Shown: piece by piece, positions 11,240 to 21,800 of the stretch
Layout: the number at the start of each line of letters is the position of its first letter
How positions within the stretch are numbered: position 1 is the first letter of the stretch
Assembly: GCA_029961685.1 (NCBI GenBank)
Contig: JARWKL010000012.1
Span: 21,809,227-21,873,226, forward strand
Length of the DNA stretch: 64,000 nt
Source of the DNA: Aristolochia californica
Lineage: Eukaryota; Streptophyta; Magnoliopsida; Piperales; Aristolochiaceae
Reading direction: 5' to 3'
The notes under the pieces: model-generated
Seen by the model: the letters and a program-made list of their open reading frames with translations, nothing else
Told to the model about the DNA's origin: nothing
Databases searched by the model: none
Position numbers and translations under genes: made by a program

Positions 11240-11943
11240 AATTGCCATCGTCGTCCTACCCTTGAACACTCCGGCGAATCTTCAATAGACACAAGCCTCC
11301 ATGAGCAAATGACCATGGCCGGACGACAGACAAGGAAGTACTATACACATCTGGCATCGCCAGCAAAGGCACGGTTTGATAACTCTAAGCTTCGACGCAT
11401 CACATCCAGAGCCTTGAAATCAGTTTCCACGTTCTTGAAGAGGAAGGTGAATGCATGGTTTGGCGGGTTCGATGGAGCTCATTTGAATGCCTCTGGAGCT
11501 GGAAGCGCTCACTCCGTGTCAAACGAGCCATATTTCTCCTTCCCTTTTAAAGTCCTCCTCATCCTTTTAACCCATTTCTCTCTGGTTCTCTCCGAGCAAA
11601 AGAAGCCGAGCTTAGTACTAAACCATATTAAGGTTTCCTGTAACTTTGACAAGGAAAATGTCATCACAACTTATCCTGAATATGGCTTCGACCGTTGGAG
11701 GGTGTGTTAGAGAGAGAACATAAGAAAGCGATTGGGGTTATGCTCCTCTATTCATTCACATGATGCATTCTAATATGTTTCCAGGACTATTTAACAAAAT
11801 TGACTCTTCATCCTATGTAGAATGAAACTGCTCCTACAGGAATCTCCTACATACACACCAGTTCTTCTTATTCTATTCTGTGGGGTTCAACTCAGGTCCC
11901 TAATGGGATTATTTTAAAATAACTTTCACTAATCTTGGGTCAT
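11240..11943 (+). repeat. Subfamily B flank repeat with unrecognised open frame
   Basis: Contains an open frame ending at 11710 (first ATG near 11300) with a hydrophobic stretch (FSFPFKVLLILLTHFSLVLS) and ending in FDRWRVC. Versions recur at 38929-39509 (+), 51377-51763 (-) and 52185-52674 (-). Frames differ in length through small indels, so coding is doubtful and no family is recognised. The sequence after the frame, ending in GATTATTTTAAAATAACTTTC, is a shared breakpoint used at 39750. Confidence 0.45.
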
Positions 11944-12772
11944 TTGAAGCTCTTTATCTAGACATGCTGAATGCAATGGTTATTAAGGACTCGATGGCAC
12001 AACAAATTCAGGCTCATCATCTGGACACTGGAAATGTCACTGAAAAAGGCAATGTGGTGCTACTGTTTGTATGATAATTAATTAAGGCACAGTTTGTAAA
12101 ATAACATTAGTAAAAAATGAAATAAACTAACAAATAACATTTAAGCTAGATAAAATTTCAGAGAATTCTACTCCCATGATTTCCTGCTAAAACAAACAGA
12201 TAAAAATTGTCACAATACCAGATCCAACTTGACAAGATTAAAAAATTAGCCGATGTTTTGATTATAGATATTGTATAGAACAAGAGAATCTTGCTTTGAC
12301 ATATAGAACTGAATAAGAACTACCAAATTGTATCCATACGATGGAAAACATACACAAGTTCTTATTCATTTGGAGATCAACTCTATTTTGAATTGGCAGC
12401 GTGAAGTTAATTTCTTAAATAAAAAAAAATTAACCGACAATATACGGAAATCAACCGACAATTAGATTCTAGATATTGTACGGAAACAAGAGAATCTAGC
12501 TTTTAACATATAGAACTAAATAAAAACTACCAAATTAAATTTCTAAATTTCAAGAGTTTGACACGTGCTCGTCTAGGTCGTGCCAACCACAACAATGATT
12601 AACAACGTTATTGCGAAAAAAAGGAGCTTACACATTATATGGAAAGACAATCTCTAAGGAAAGCTTAATCAATCCCAGTTCATTGTAAGGTAGGGTTTGT
12701 AGAAGAAAAAAAAATGTAGAACCTTAAGCTTATTGATGACAGAATTTGGGTCATTGGGGGTTTTCTATTGAT
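11944..12772. other. Downstream flank of MADS gene B1
   Basis: Non-coding, AT-rich 3' flank of the minus-strand gene at 12773-13459. It is matched inverted at 50209-51050 and partly at 40014-40930 and 44433-45120. Nothing else is recognised. Confidence 0.5.
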
Positions 12773-13459
12773 TCAAAAATCACCTGAAAATTCATCAACC
12801 AAGTCACTAGCATCAAAAGGTTTGACAGCACCGGTGCCATTGGATGGTCCAACATGTTCATCAGGCTCCATGGTTTCTATGAAACAAGTCTGCTCTTTAA
12901 AGAAATCCACCATTGGAACCATCCTGCGGCTGTCATTGTTTCCAATCCTTTCTTCAACTGATGCCTGCTGAACCGAATGAGTCTCCTTGCCTTTGAGATC
13001 GTTGATCCCCTCCTCTAGTGCTTTGGCCTTGGCGTCGATCATCCTGGCCAAATCACAAAGATCTTGGCTGTTAAGATCATCAAGGCTTTTCCCACTGAGA
13101 CACTGATATAAGAGGGTATCCAGGTGAAGGTCTTGGTTTCTATTCGCTATCTTCTTCGCTTGTTGGTCGAGTTTTTCAATCTGTTTCCTGAAAAACCCTT
13201 CCTGGTTCATCGTCCTCTTGATTTGATCCAACTTGGGAAGACACTCGAACTTTTCCAAAGTGCGGATGGCATCAGGGACGGACGGCCAGGTATCAGGATC
13301 TGGGTTGTCGGGATTGATCGCTACAATAGCTACCTCCACCCCACAGAGGGTGCTCAATTCGCTCACCTTCTTCAATAAACCCTTTGTCCTCTTCCTGCAT
13401 GCCGCCCTCCTCGTGGAGTCGTTCAATATCCAAGCAAGCTTCACCTTCTTGCCTGCCAT
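12773..13459 (-). CDS. M-gamma type I MADS-box protein (AGL80-like), subfamily B copy 1
   Basis: Intact single-exon frame of 228 aa, start chosen at the family motif MAGKKVKLAW. MADS domain at residues 1-58 (basic RKRTKGLLKK, then KVSELSTLCGV). Next come DTWPSVPDAIRTLEKF and 'LDQIKRTMNQEGFFRKQ', the M-gamma pattern that in AGL80 reads PEVWPS followed by KKMVDQEGF. A charged heptad-like region spans about 90-115, YQCLSGKSLDDL follows, and a 60-70-residue acidic tail ends EFSGDF and is absent from subfamily A. Expected to be a nuclear reproductive-tissue transcription factor (inference). It differs from the copy at 49522-50208 at only two residues. A short overlapping frame (13441-13629) covers its start codon. 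Confidence 0.92.
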   Translation of the reverse strand: MAGKKVKLAWILNDSTRRAACRKRTKGLLKKVSELSTLCGVEVAIVAINPDNPDPDTWPSVPDAIRTLEKFECLPKLDQIKRTMNQEGFFRKQIEKLDQQAKKIANRNQDLHLDTLLYQCLSGKSLDDLNSQDLCDLARMIDAKAKALEEGINDLKGKETHSVQQASVEERIGNNDSRRMVPMVDFFKEQTCFIETMEPDEHVGPSNGTGAVKPFDASDLVDEFSGDF

Positions 13460-13629
13460 GAGTGGAGTAGGAAGAGGCAGATGATCTGCCGTTTGGAGTG
13501 AGGATTGTCTTGAATGGCTTGAAAGGTCGCTTGGCTGTAGCATTCACAGGAAATCAGGAGGGGGTAAGTATCAGCAATAATCTTGAAAAGATGCCAACAC
13601 CTGGCGTCGAGGTGTTCTAGAGTGGCCAT
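13441..13629 (-). CDS. Overlapping upstream ORF of MADS gene B1
   Basis: ATG at 13629, 170 bases upstream of the MADS ATG, opening a 62-aa frame (start MATLEHLDARCWHLFK) that runs past the MADS start in a different frame and ends 16 bases beyond that ATG. Versions of the same frame precede the copies at 43744 and 49522, where it extends further over the MADS start. If it lies in the transcript it would reduce scanning to the MADS start. The 5' end of the transcript is unknown, so this is a candidate uORF, not a proven one. Confidence 0.35.
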   Translation of the reverse strand: MATLEHLDARCWHLFKIIADTYPLLISCECYSQATFQAIQDNPHSKRQIICLFLLHSWQARR

Positions 13630-14037
13630 TGGACTAGTTAATTGCGTAATAAATGGAGGTTTACTTTCTTTAGGCTAGAAAATCTGTCTCTGTACATACG
13701 TTTTCATGTATCGGAAACATAAAAGTTCAGTTATACAAGCTGTTTCCTCGTTCAGAAAGCACGCGCAGAGACCAGTTAATCTCATGAGTACTTTCTTCTT
13801 TGATCATTTAGAATGGGAAGAGAGGTTGCCTCTCACAAGCTTACCCTTGTAGCCTTCTTATTGTTGGTTCTCGTCAGTTCAAGTTTAATTTCATAGTTTC
13901 ATGAATTTGGAAAATAAAATCTATAAATTCCTGTTTTTTTCTTAAAGTAAACATATTAAAATTTTTCTTTATGACAAGTCCCAAAATTTATCTCCTTCAG
14001 ATTTTGGTGATCAGACCTTCTCGATACATGTTTATAC
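13630..14037. other. Upstream region of MADS gene B1
   Basis: Presumed promoter region of the minus-strand gene; inverted copy at 48940-49349 and a related copy at 43160-43571. No reliable core promoter motif seen. Confidence 0.4.
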
Positions 14038-14272
14038 TGTTGGATGTTGAACTGAACAACATAAGAGGATGAACTGAACGACAAACTGTTGGATGTTGAA
14101 CTGAACAACATAAGAGGATGAACTGAACGACAACTTTACATTTGTGTAAGGGTGGTATTTATACAATTTAGAATAAAGAAGATAATATTTACATGATAAG
14201 ATAAATACATCATGGGATAAATCCAATGGGATCTTATCTGATAACTGATGGAATTATGCTTATCCCTTATCA
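14038..14272 (-). mobile_element. Short LTR (TGATAAGGG...CATCCAACA) with 49-bp tandem duplication
   Basis: On the minus strand it begins TGATAAGGGATAAGC at 14272 and ends CATCCAACA at 14038. It is preceded by a purine-rich tract (CTTGAGGGGGCA on that strand), as expected of a 3' LTR. Paralogous LTRs at 42974-43158 (185 bp) and 48754-48939 (186 bp) fix the unit length. Here the end is duplicated in tandem (14038-14086 and 14087-14135), giving 235 bp. Confidence 0.65.
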
Positions 14273-15116
14273 TGCCCCCTCAAGATAGGTCACTTGTTAG
14301 AGGGACCAATCTTGTCTCGTAGCAACTGAAACCGTGAATTTGGCAGTGGCTTTGTAAGGATATTTGTTTTGAGGGTTCTTGGAAGCAAAAAGATGGGAAG
14401 AGCAGCGACACTAATAGCCGGGAAGAGCAGTGGCACTGATAAAGGCTTGGGTGGACAAAATCGCATCATCCGATGAGAATAGTGGCACTGGTATCAGCGA
14501 GGGCAGATAAAATCGCATCGTTCGATGAAGAGATGTGGAAAAGTAGTAGCATTGGTAGCGGATGGGCCGTACGATATCGCATCGTCCGGAGAAGAGATGT
14601 GGAAGAGCTACGGCACTGGTAGCAACTGGGGTATACAAAATCATATTGTCCGAAGAAAAGATGTGGAAGAGCAGTGACACTGGTAGCAGGTGGGGTGGAT
14701 GAAATCACATAGTTCGATGAAGAGATGTGGATGGGCAGTGGCACTAGTAGTGGATGGGCTGAAGAAATTGCATTGTCCATAGAAAGAACAATGGTACTAG
14801 TAGCGGCTAGGGTTGACAAAATTGTCACGTCCAGTAAAGAGAAGTGGAAGGGCAGCGGTTGGGGCGGACAAAATCACATCATCTGGGAAGAATAGGTTTT
14901 TTTTCTTCGCACGTGCAACTTCACATGTTGCACATGTACTTGCGTTGGACGAGGCATCGAGAGGAGAGGGTGGATGGGCTGACCATGATCGACAGTTGGT
15001 ACGGTGGACGGCAACAATAACGACGAAGGTGAAGCTCCATGGCGATGGCATCATTGGCGAAGGTAGAGGATGGTCTAGGTGCTTGTACCTTGTAGCTATT
15101 GGCTATAAGTCATAAG
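14273..15116. repeat. Minisatellite of ~57-62-bp units and flank
   Basis: From about 14388 to 14890 a degenerate tandem array. Each unit carries the elements AAATCGCATCGTCCGATGA, AGAGATGTGGAAGAGCAG and CACTGGTAGCGG in that order, about eight units by eye. The same family occurs inverted at 48170-48640 and as 57-bp units at 41800-42090. It lies in the internal part of the element ending in the LTR at 14038-14272. Long open frames across it arise from the unit length and are not evidence of a protein. The rest (14890-15116) is unremarkable and partly repeated near 47711-48040. Confidence 0.65.
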
Positions 15117-15474
15117 TGTTGGGCTGGTGTTTATTATGCACGCAATAACATTACTATTTTAGTTGTTTTTTTAAATTATTTTATTTATTTAGGTTTTAGG
15201 CCACATGGGTATTTCTGGAAAATTTTATTTATAGGGGTATTTTTGTAATATTTTATCTTAAACCTTGTAAGGGTGAACCCTATTTAAGAGGTAAGAGTAA
15301 TGAGAAAATCAAGCATTGATCTAGGTTAAATAAAGGTTTGGAGTTCTCCTCAACGAGCTCAGGGTGTGCGTTTTCCTTAACGAACTTAGGCTTTTCAAGC
15401 TTCCCTTTGGCTTAATTTTCATCTTTTTCTTTTTCCTCCCTACGAATCCATGTGTTAGATCCGGGACCATAACA
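15117..15474 (+). mobile_element. LTR of a TGGTATCAAAGC-primed element
   Basis: Begins TGTTGGGCTGG and ends GGACCATAACA (TG...CA). It is followed after two bases by a primer-binding-like sequence. The inverted copy is 47352-47711. No 3' partner LTR is found nearby, so the element is partial. Confidence 0.6.
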
Positions 15475-15476
15475 GC

Positions 15477-15488
15477 TGGTATCAAAGC
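15477..15488 (+). promoter_or_regulatory. Primer-binding site of LTR element
   Basis: TGGTATCAAAGC directly after the LTR, one base from the initiator Met-tRNA complement. The inverted copy near 47340-47351 reads with TGATATCAAAGC. Confidence 0.55.
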
Positions 15489-16361
15489 GGGATTACAATG
15501 ACCAACTCGCTACTGCCGCAGAAACGGTCAAACGACCTCAAATCTCCGAGCACGACACAAAAGAGGCTGCAGACACTATTTTGGACGGGCAGAAGGGCCA
15601 AGCACCAGGAATTTCTTCTAACATACATCACCACTAGGAATCTACCTTTCGGCTTGGAGGGATTGGCGAGCAGAACACAACAGCTAATAGACAAAGCTCA
15701 CTTCCTTGTACATCAAAGAACAATCATGAGGGTGACTTCGGAGTACTGCAACGCTTTACTTCTACCAAAAAATTGGAAGGAGAAATCAAACATGCCTGTG
15801 GTAGATGCAACTCCTATGACAGGGTCGAGCAGCAGCTGACCAGCTTGGAGGGTCCTAGTGTTATGCCACTTGTTGTCCAACGCTTGCAGTCCGGAACAGC
15901 TGGCCAGCTCAACAACAGGGCAATTTCTGGGAACTACGTCTGCTATGGGAGGAATATTCCGGGGCAATGGTACAAGATGGATGATAGCGTGTATTTGAAC
16001 TGGATGGATGATAGCCACCACATATGCTATTTTGGGAGATGTGGAGATGTTTGGCATACATCCCCACTGTCAACCTTGATGACAAGCTCATTCTCCAGGA
16101 GGGGTGTAATCTTATGAACCCAATAGTGGGTTGAGTTAGGCAGAAACACCATGGTTGAGGTTTCAGGGGACATGCTGCATTTTGCCAATGAGGCAACCGT
16201 TGGGGCAGATCCCACAAAGGTTGTTAATGTTGAAACAAAAGTTACAAGTGGCATCGGTGATAGTTCAACTTGTTGTTCGGTTGCTTATTCGTATTGGGGT
16301 ATGCTACAACAAGTGATACAACTAGCGTCACAAAAAAAAAATTCTTCTCTCGTTGGATGCT
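15489..16361 (+). pseudogene. Internal region with possible ubiquitin-protease fragment
   Basis: After the primer-binding site an ATG (15498) opens a 113-aa frame with no recognised domain; the inverted copy near 47329 has about 90 further bases there. At about 15925-15990 the plus strand encodes GNYVCYGRNIPGQWYKMDDS, which resembles the His-box of ubiquitin-specific proteases (peptidase C19), normally G-H-Y followed by W-x-x-x-D-D-S. The catalytic His position is Asn, the same in the copy at 46365-47340, and nothing else of the protease is visible. Probably a captured, dead gene fragment in a non-autonomous LTR element. The family call rests on this one motif. Confidence 0.35.
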
Positions 16362-17798
16362 TGATAGATGCCATATTCTAACATGAGAACTAGGTTAATT
16401 ATAATAGAATAACCTTTATAATTGTGTTATAGGTGGTTATTTATCGGGTTTCAAATGAAATGAGTATTTATTGAATTTGGCATTAATCACTGTCGATATT
16501 GCATATTTTTCTCTCCTGAATTATATTTCATTGTTTTTAAGGTTTATTTCTTCCTGAAATGCTTTTTATAGATTCAATTATGGAATTTCAAGAGAATTTT
16601 GGTGGAGAAGGAGATATTTACCAAAATGCCCTTTGTGAAATGGAGGTGATTTTTAGGGCAAATCGTTTTAAAACAAGAAAAACTGGTATTAAAGGAAGGA
16701 GGGAGCGTCGAACGAAGGGGGGGGGGGGGGTGCGTCAAGAGAAAAGAGAGGACCGAAAACAGGGGAGGACCCAAGAGGAGTCTCCCACCGTTGTTCGGGG
16801 AGGACCCAAGAGGAGTCTCCCACCGTCGTTCGCCGAGCCACTGCCTTTCGCCCCGCCACCGTCGTCCACCATCGTCCACCGCCGTCTAGAAACCGAGAAC
16901 AAACCCGAGGAGAGCTCGAGAGAGTCTCCATCGGGGTGATTTCGACAGTGCTATTTTCTGCTCGCCAGGCTGGGAGGGGATCCGAGAGGGCTTCTCCGGT
17001 GCCAATTCCGCTTTCTGACCATCCTCCGACATCTATTACATATTTCCGACCATTCCCGGAGCTATTCTGACTCCGACCGAGACTCGAGAGAGCCGGTTAG
17101 AGAACGTCAACTCTGTTTCGTTCTTCGCCGGACGTTACCTCCGTCCGTCGGCTTCCACCCTTCGTCGTCGGCGTCGTCTCTACCTCCGGTCACTCACTCT
17201 TGCCAACCCGAAGCCATTAACTTCGGGAAATTGCAGCACCCGTGAGAACGAGTTGCTGCCCGAGTGAGAGGAAGAAGAAGGGGAGTAATTCGTTATTTTT
17301 GAATTTAATTTTTTTATATAGTTCGAACTAGGTTTTGAATGTTTATTGAATCTGATTTGATAATTAATGTTTATTGAATATTTTTTTTCGGATATTTGAG
17401 TAAATTAGCTAATTAGGGTAGGATTATAATTGAGGTTGGATTTTGGTATTTTAATCCGATTTCTGTCTTTTACTCTATGCGCCCGAGAGGGGCTAGACAC
17501 AAGGATTGAGAAATCAGATCCATGGTTACGTGGCGCTCGAGAGAGGCACGAGTCACCGTAAAATCCAGAGTCGACGTTTCCTATTGTGCAAGTAGTTAAC
17601 CAGATGATTGCTTGATAATTTAAGATATAATTAGTGTTTAGTTCATATTAATTCATCATATTTGGTTAGGCTAGTTGACTGAAGAATACACAAAAATTCA
17701 GTCCTCCCTGTGGATATGACCCTCACTTCCTGCTAAATTACATAAAAGATTTGTACGCTTGCGAGGTATTAAAGCCGATGTAACTAAAATTTACATCA
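16362..17798 (+). repeat. 5' LTR of Athila-like element
   Basis: Starts TGATAGATGCCATATTC, matching 21411 onward. The right edge is taken as the CA near 17798 just before the primer site; it is approximate because the other LTR lacks this end. It contains a G14 run (16717-16730) and a ~35-bp tandem duplication around 16765-16835 (GGACCCAAGAGGAGTCTCCC twice) not present in the 3' LTR. Open frames inside (for example 16559-16939) are not genes. Confidence 0.85.
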
Positions 17799-17804
17799 TG
17801 TTTT

Positions 17805-17863
17805 TGGCGCCGCTGCCGGGGATCGAACCCGGGTCACCTGCGTGACAGGCGGGAATACTTACC
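17805..17863 (-). other. Extended primer-binding site: near-complete tRNA-Asp(GUC) complement
   Basis: On the plus strand it starts TGGCGCCGCTGCCGGGGA and continues through the T-arm, variable loop, anticodon arm (CGTGACAGG, anticodon GUC) into the D-arm (ACTTACC). As recalled from plant nuclear tRNA-Asp, 57 of 59 bases match the complement of the mature tRNA from its CCA end; only about the first 16 tRNA bases are missing. A normal primer-binding site covers roughly 12-18 bases. The leading TGG complements CCA, which plant nuclear tRNA genes do not encode, so copying from mature tRNA is more likely than a captured gene. Pol sequence follows at once. Confidence 0.85.
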
Positions 17864-17865
17864 CG

Positions 17866-19613
17866 GGTCTTTGCCTTTTGAGTTGATGTGTGATGCCTCT
17901 GACTATGCATTGGGGGCTGTTTTGGGGCAAAAGACGGATAAAATGCCCTGTGTCATTCAGTATGCTAGCCACACTCTTCATGATGCTCAATTGAATTACA
18001 CTACCACTGAGAAGGAGTTGCTAGCTGTTGTGTTTGCCTTGAACAAATTCAGATCGTATCTGTTAGGGTCAAAGGTTATAGTGTTCACTGATCATTCCGC
18101 TTTGAAGTACTTATTATCCATCAAGGACACTAAACCTCGCTTGATTAGATGGATCTTGCAATTGCAAGAATTTGACCTTGAGATTCGAGATAAGAAGGGT
18201 TGTGAGAATGTTGTTGCTGATCATCTATCTAGGATCTATGTAGTACCTCAGGAAGGATTCCTTCCTTTAAATGATTCCTTCCCTGATGAACAACTTCTCC
18301 AAGTATCCCAGTTGCCTTGGTTTGCTGACATAGTCAACTATCTTGTAACTCATAAGATTCCTGATTATTGGAGTAAACAAGATCGGTTGAAATTCTTTTC
18401 CCAACTCAAACATTATTTTTGGGACGACCCTTATTTGTTCAAGGTGTGTTCTGACTAAGTCATTAGGCGTTGTGTACATGAGCAAGACTTTGCCAACATT
18501 CTTGAATTTTGTCATTCCCACGCATGTGGTGGACATTTTGGTGCTAGAAAGACCGCGGCTAAAGTCTTGCAATGTAGTTTCTATTGGCCTTCATTATTTA
18601 GAGATGCCCATGAGTTTTGTCAGGTGTGTGATAAATGCCAACGAACTGGTTGTTTGTCTAGGAAGAACATGATGCCTCTTAACCCCATTCTTATTGTTGA
18701 ATTGTTTGATGTGTGGGGTATTGATTTCATGGGTCCTTTTCCTGTCTCGTTCGGCTATCAATACATCCTTGTTGTTGTTGAATATATCTCTAAATGGATT
18801 GAAGCTATATCATGTAAGACAAACGATCACAAAGTGGTGGTAAAAGTTTTAAAAGAAAATATCTTTAATCGGTTTGGTACCCCGAGAGCGATCATCAGTG
18901 ATGGGGGATCTCATTTTTGTAACAGAGCATTTGAGACCTTATTGAAGAAATATTCCATCACTCATCGGGTGTCCACTCCGTACCACCCGCAAACTTGTGG
19001 TCAAGTGGAAATCTCTAATAGGGAGATCAAACGGATTTTGGAGAAGTCGGTTCGCTTTGATAGGAAAGATTGGTCCACTCGATTGGATGATGCTTTATGG
19101 GCCTATCAAACTGCTTATAAGACTCCTATTGGGATGTCTCCATTTCGCCTAGTGTTCGGCAAAGCATGTCATCTATCTGTTGAGTTTGAGCATAGAGCTT
19201 ATTAAGCCATTAAGGCTTTGAATTTTGATTTAACTCAAGCGGGTGAGGAGAGAAAATTGCAATTGAATGAGTTGGAGGAGATACGTCATGATGCTTATGA
19301 GAATGCCAAATTGTATAAGGAGCGAACAAAGCTTTTACATGATAAATCTATTTTTCGCAAGTCTTTTACTGTTGGGCAGAATGTTTTACTTTATAACTCA
19401 CGATTGCATTTGTTTCCAGGGAAGCTAAGATCCAGGTGGTCCGGTCCATTTGAAGTTACTCAGGTGTTTCCTCATGGCTCTATTGAGATCCGCAATCACG
19501 GAGACGGGTCGGTCTTCAAAGTTAATGGTCAGATACTCAAACCGTATGAGAATGTCCCCACACCGGAGGAAGTGATGGTGATTTTCTTGGAGGAACCTGT
19601 CTTAGCATCTTGA
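17866..19613 (+). pseudogene. Gypsy pol remnant: RNase H and integrase
   Basis: One frame throughout, interrupted by TAA at 18456-18458 and TAA at 19203-19205. RNase H begins abruptly at [19 protein letters not shown] (catalytic D) and continues through [17 protein letters not shown] and ADHLSR. Integrase shows an H-H-C-C zinc region (ending CQVCDKCQ near 18620-18650), then the catalytic core with D in [10 protein letters not shown] in IISDGGSHF and E in [11 protein letters not shown], then [14 protein letters not shown] near the C-terminus. No gag, protease or RT precedes it; the sequence is joined directly to the tRNA-Asp complement. It cannot move by itself. Confidence 0.92.
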
Positions 19614-21410
19614 ATGCGTCAGAGTCTTGCTTACGACTATAAACTTAGCACATTGTGGGCAATCCCCACGTTTCTATCCCTTTGTACATTACAATTTTAT
19701 TTTTTTTTTATTTTTTTTGGTTTATTCATTCTTATTTGCCGATTGAGAGCATAAATGGTTCTGGTAGTCGATGACCAGACTTTTGGTCCCTAGTTTGAGA
19801 GGTCTGTACTGAAACAACCGTTCTGGGATTGACCATTTCGATCTTGAAGTATTGAATGAAAACCTTATGGTGTGTAACTTAAGGACTTGTGTTCAGCACG
19901 TGATTCCTGCTGCCTTCAGTGGCCAGTCACACGGAGATTTCTTCAAAGTGTGATGTGGGATAGCGGTTTCATCTATGGATGATTACCTACGGGTACGGCT
20001 GATACGAGTAAACCTTCTTCGAGGGAGACTATGTATCATTCCTGGGGGTCTTTATTGACTTTTCGGTATTATTGTTGATGACCAAACACATATGGTCCCA
20101 CCTATGGATTTAGGAGCCCTGAGGGAGCTTAACCCTCAAACCTGCTGGAGTATAACTAGCTAAGATGTTATTCCTTTTTGTAGTCGTTATAGTGTTTTAC
20201 CTTTTCCCCATTGAGGACAATGTCAGGTTTAAGTTTGGGTGGGGGGGGGGGGGGACGACTCTTTTATGTCTTAGCAATAATTTTCTTTTGATTTCTGTTC
20301 GTGGTTTTCAAATTACTCCTCTTAGTATGTAGTTAACATTAGTAGAGTTAAAATAAGTTGCTCAAATGTGTTTCAAATTTTTTCGTAAATTTGTGTAGAA
20401 TATGCCTATTAGAAATCTGATATCATTTATTGTGATTCATGAGAATTCAGTGGGATAGCTTACTATTGCATTAGACTTGGAACTTAGTTGCAAAAGAGAA
20501 CATGTAAATCTAGTGTTGATCTATGTTAGTCTGAATAGTCTTGTATGCCTGTTTGAACTCAATTTTTTTTATACCTCAGTGAAATTCCTTGTTGTAATGT
20601 ATGAATGCAAATGGAAATGCTCTTGCTTGCAAAAGACATATAACTTCAGAAACAACCTGAGCAAATCCAGGGACATACACCAGAATAGTCGATTACTTAA
20701 AAATAAGTGCATGTGCAGTGAAGACGAATACAAAATGGTGGTAATACCAAAAATATTTAGTGAAGAAAAAAAAATTACGCTGGTAATAGCAAAAGTGCGT
20801 TGGTAATAGCGTAAAATGGTTTTAAATCTGGAAGCAATGAGTTTCCTTAACTTTGATGATGAATTGTAATTTGAAAGAATTTGCAGGTCAAGATTGAAAT
20901 TGGTATATTTCTTTTGTGAGATTGTTAGACAACAGGCATACTCTACTATTTTCTCTTAATTGTGATATGACCAGGATTTTATTGTTATTTGTTGCCTCTT
21001 TGTTCTGTTGAAGTAATAGCTTATGGGTCACATTGGTTCAGGTGGAGTAACAATGAGTGTATTTGGATTGATAATAGGCTATATTTTACACAGGTTTTTA
21101 AATTTCTCAAGATCTCATATGATTTTCAGATATTTTACGATACTAAGTGTTAGTCATATGCTAATGAGGAGTAAATTTTCTTCAGTTTTTCTTTTTATAT
21201 TATTGATTTAGATGAATTTTGTGGGTAAATTCCATGCAAACCCTCACGAGACATAACTCGTCCACTACTGCAGAATAGGGGTTTAACGGCTTGTTGCATA
21301 CGCTAAATGCAATCGTTCTCCCTACGAAAGTGGCATTTTGTTTTCCTAGGCTTAATTTTGGTTCGATTGTTGTTTTGCTAGGGACTAGCAAAGATTTAGG
21401 TTTGGGGGTG
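19614..21410 (+). other. 3' spacer of Athila-like element with two purine tracts
   Basis: About 1.8 kb after pol without a recognisable gene; the frame at 20477-20806 (109 aa) has no domain I know and no env-like feature. Near 20205-20254 the sequence CATTGAGGACAATGTCAGG leads into TTTAAGTTTGGGT and a G14 run, a purine-tract-like element. A second one, AGATTTAGGTTTGGGGGTG (21392-21410), directly abuts the 3' LTR and is the expected plus-strand primer. Confidence 0.65.
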
Positions 21411-21765
21411 TGATAGATGCCATATTCGGACATGAGAACTAGGTTAATTATAATAGAATAACCTTTATAATTGTGTTATAGGTGGTTATTTATCGGTTTT
21501 AAAATGAAATGAGCATTTATTGAATTTGGCATTAATCACTGTCGATATTGCATATTTTTCTCTCCTGAATTATATTTCATTGTTTTTAAGGTTTATTTCT
21601 TCTTGAAATGCTTTTTATAGATTCAATTATGGAATTTCAAGAGAATTTTGGTGGAGAAGGAGATATTTACCAAAATGCCCTTAGTGAAATGGAGGTGAAT
21701 TTTAGGGCAAATCGTTTTAAAACAAGAAAAATTGGTATTAAAGGAAGGAGGGAGCGTCGAACGAA

Positions 21766-21800
<35 letters not shown>

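Noticed and set aside
13124..13378. Antisense ORFs across MADS genes (also 49603-49857, 43719-43943, 10595-10777)
   Set aside because: Shadows of the MADS frame on the other strand; no independent similarity.
14388..14890. CRISPR-like array of repeats and spacers
   Set aside because: Units are contiguous and degenerate with no constant repeat and unique spacers; this is a minisatellite in plant DNA.
16559..16939. 126-aa ORF (and 21608-21937)
   Set aside because: Lies wholly within the LTRs of the Athila-like element and its reading is broken differently in each LTR by the G run.
17805..17863. A tRNA-Asp gene on the minus strand
   Set aside because: It lacks the first ~16 tRNA bases needed for the acceptor stem and A box, includes the CCA complement and sits exactly at an LTR primer site, so it is a copied primer, not a gene.
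20477..20806. Env-like gene in the Athila-like 3' spacer
   Set aside because: No signal peptide, membrane pattern or family motif; a single 109-aa frame in AT-rich sequence.
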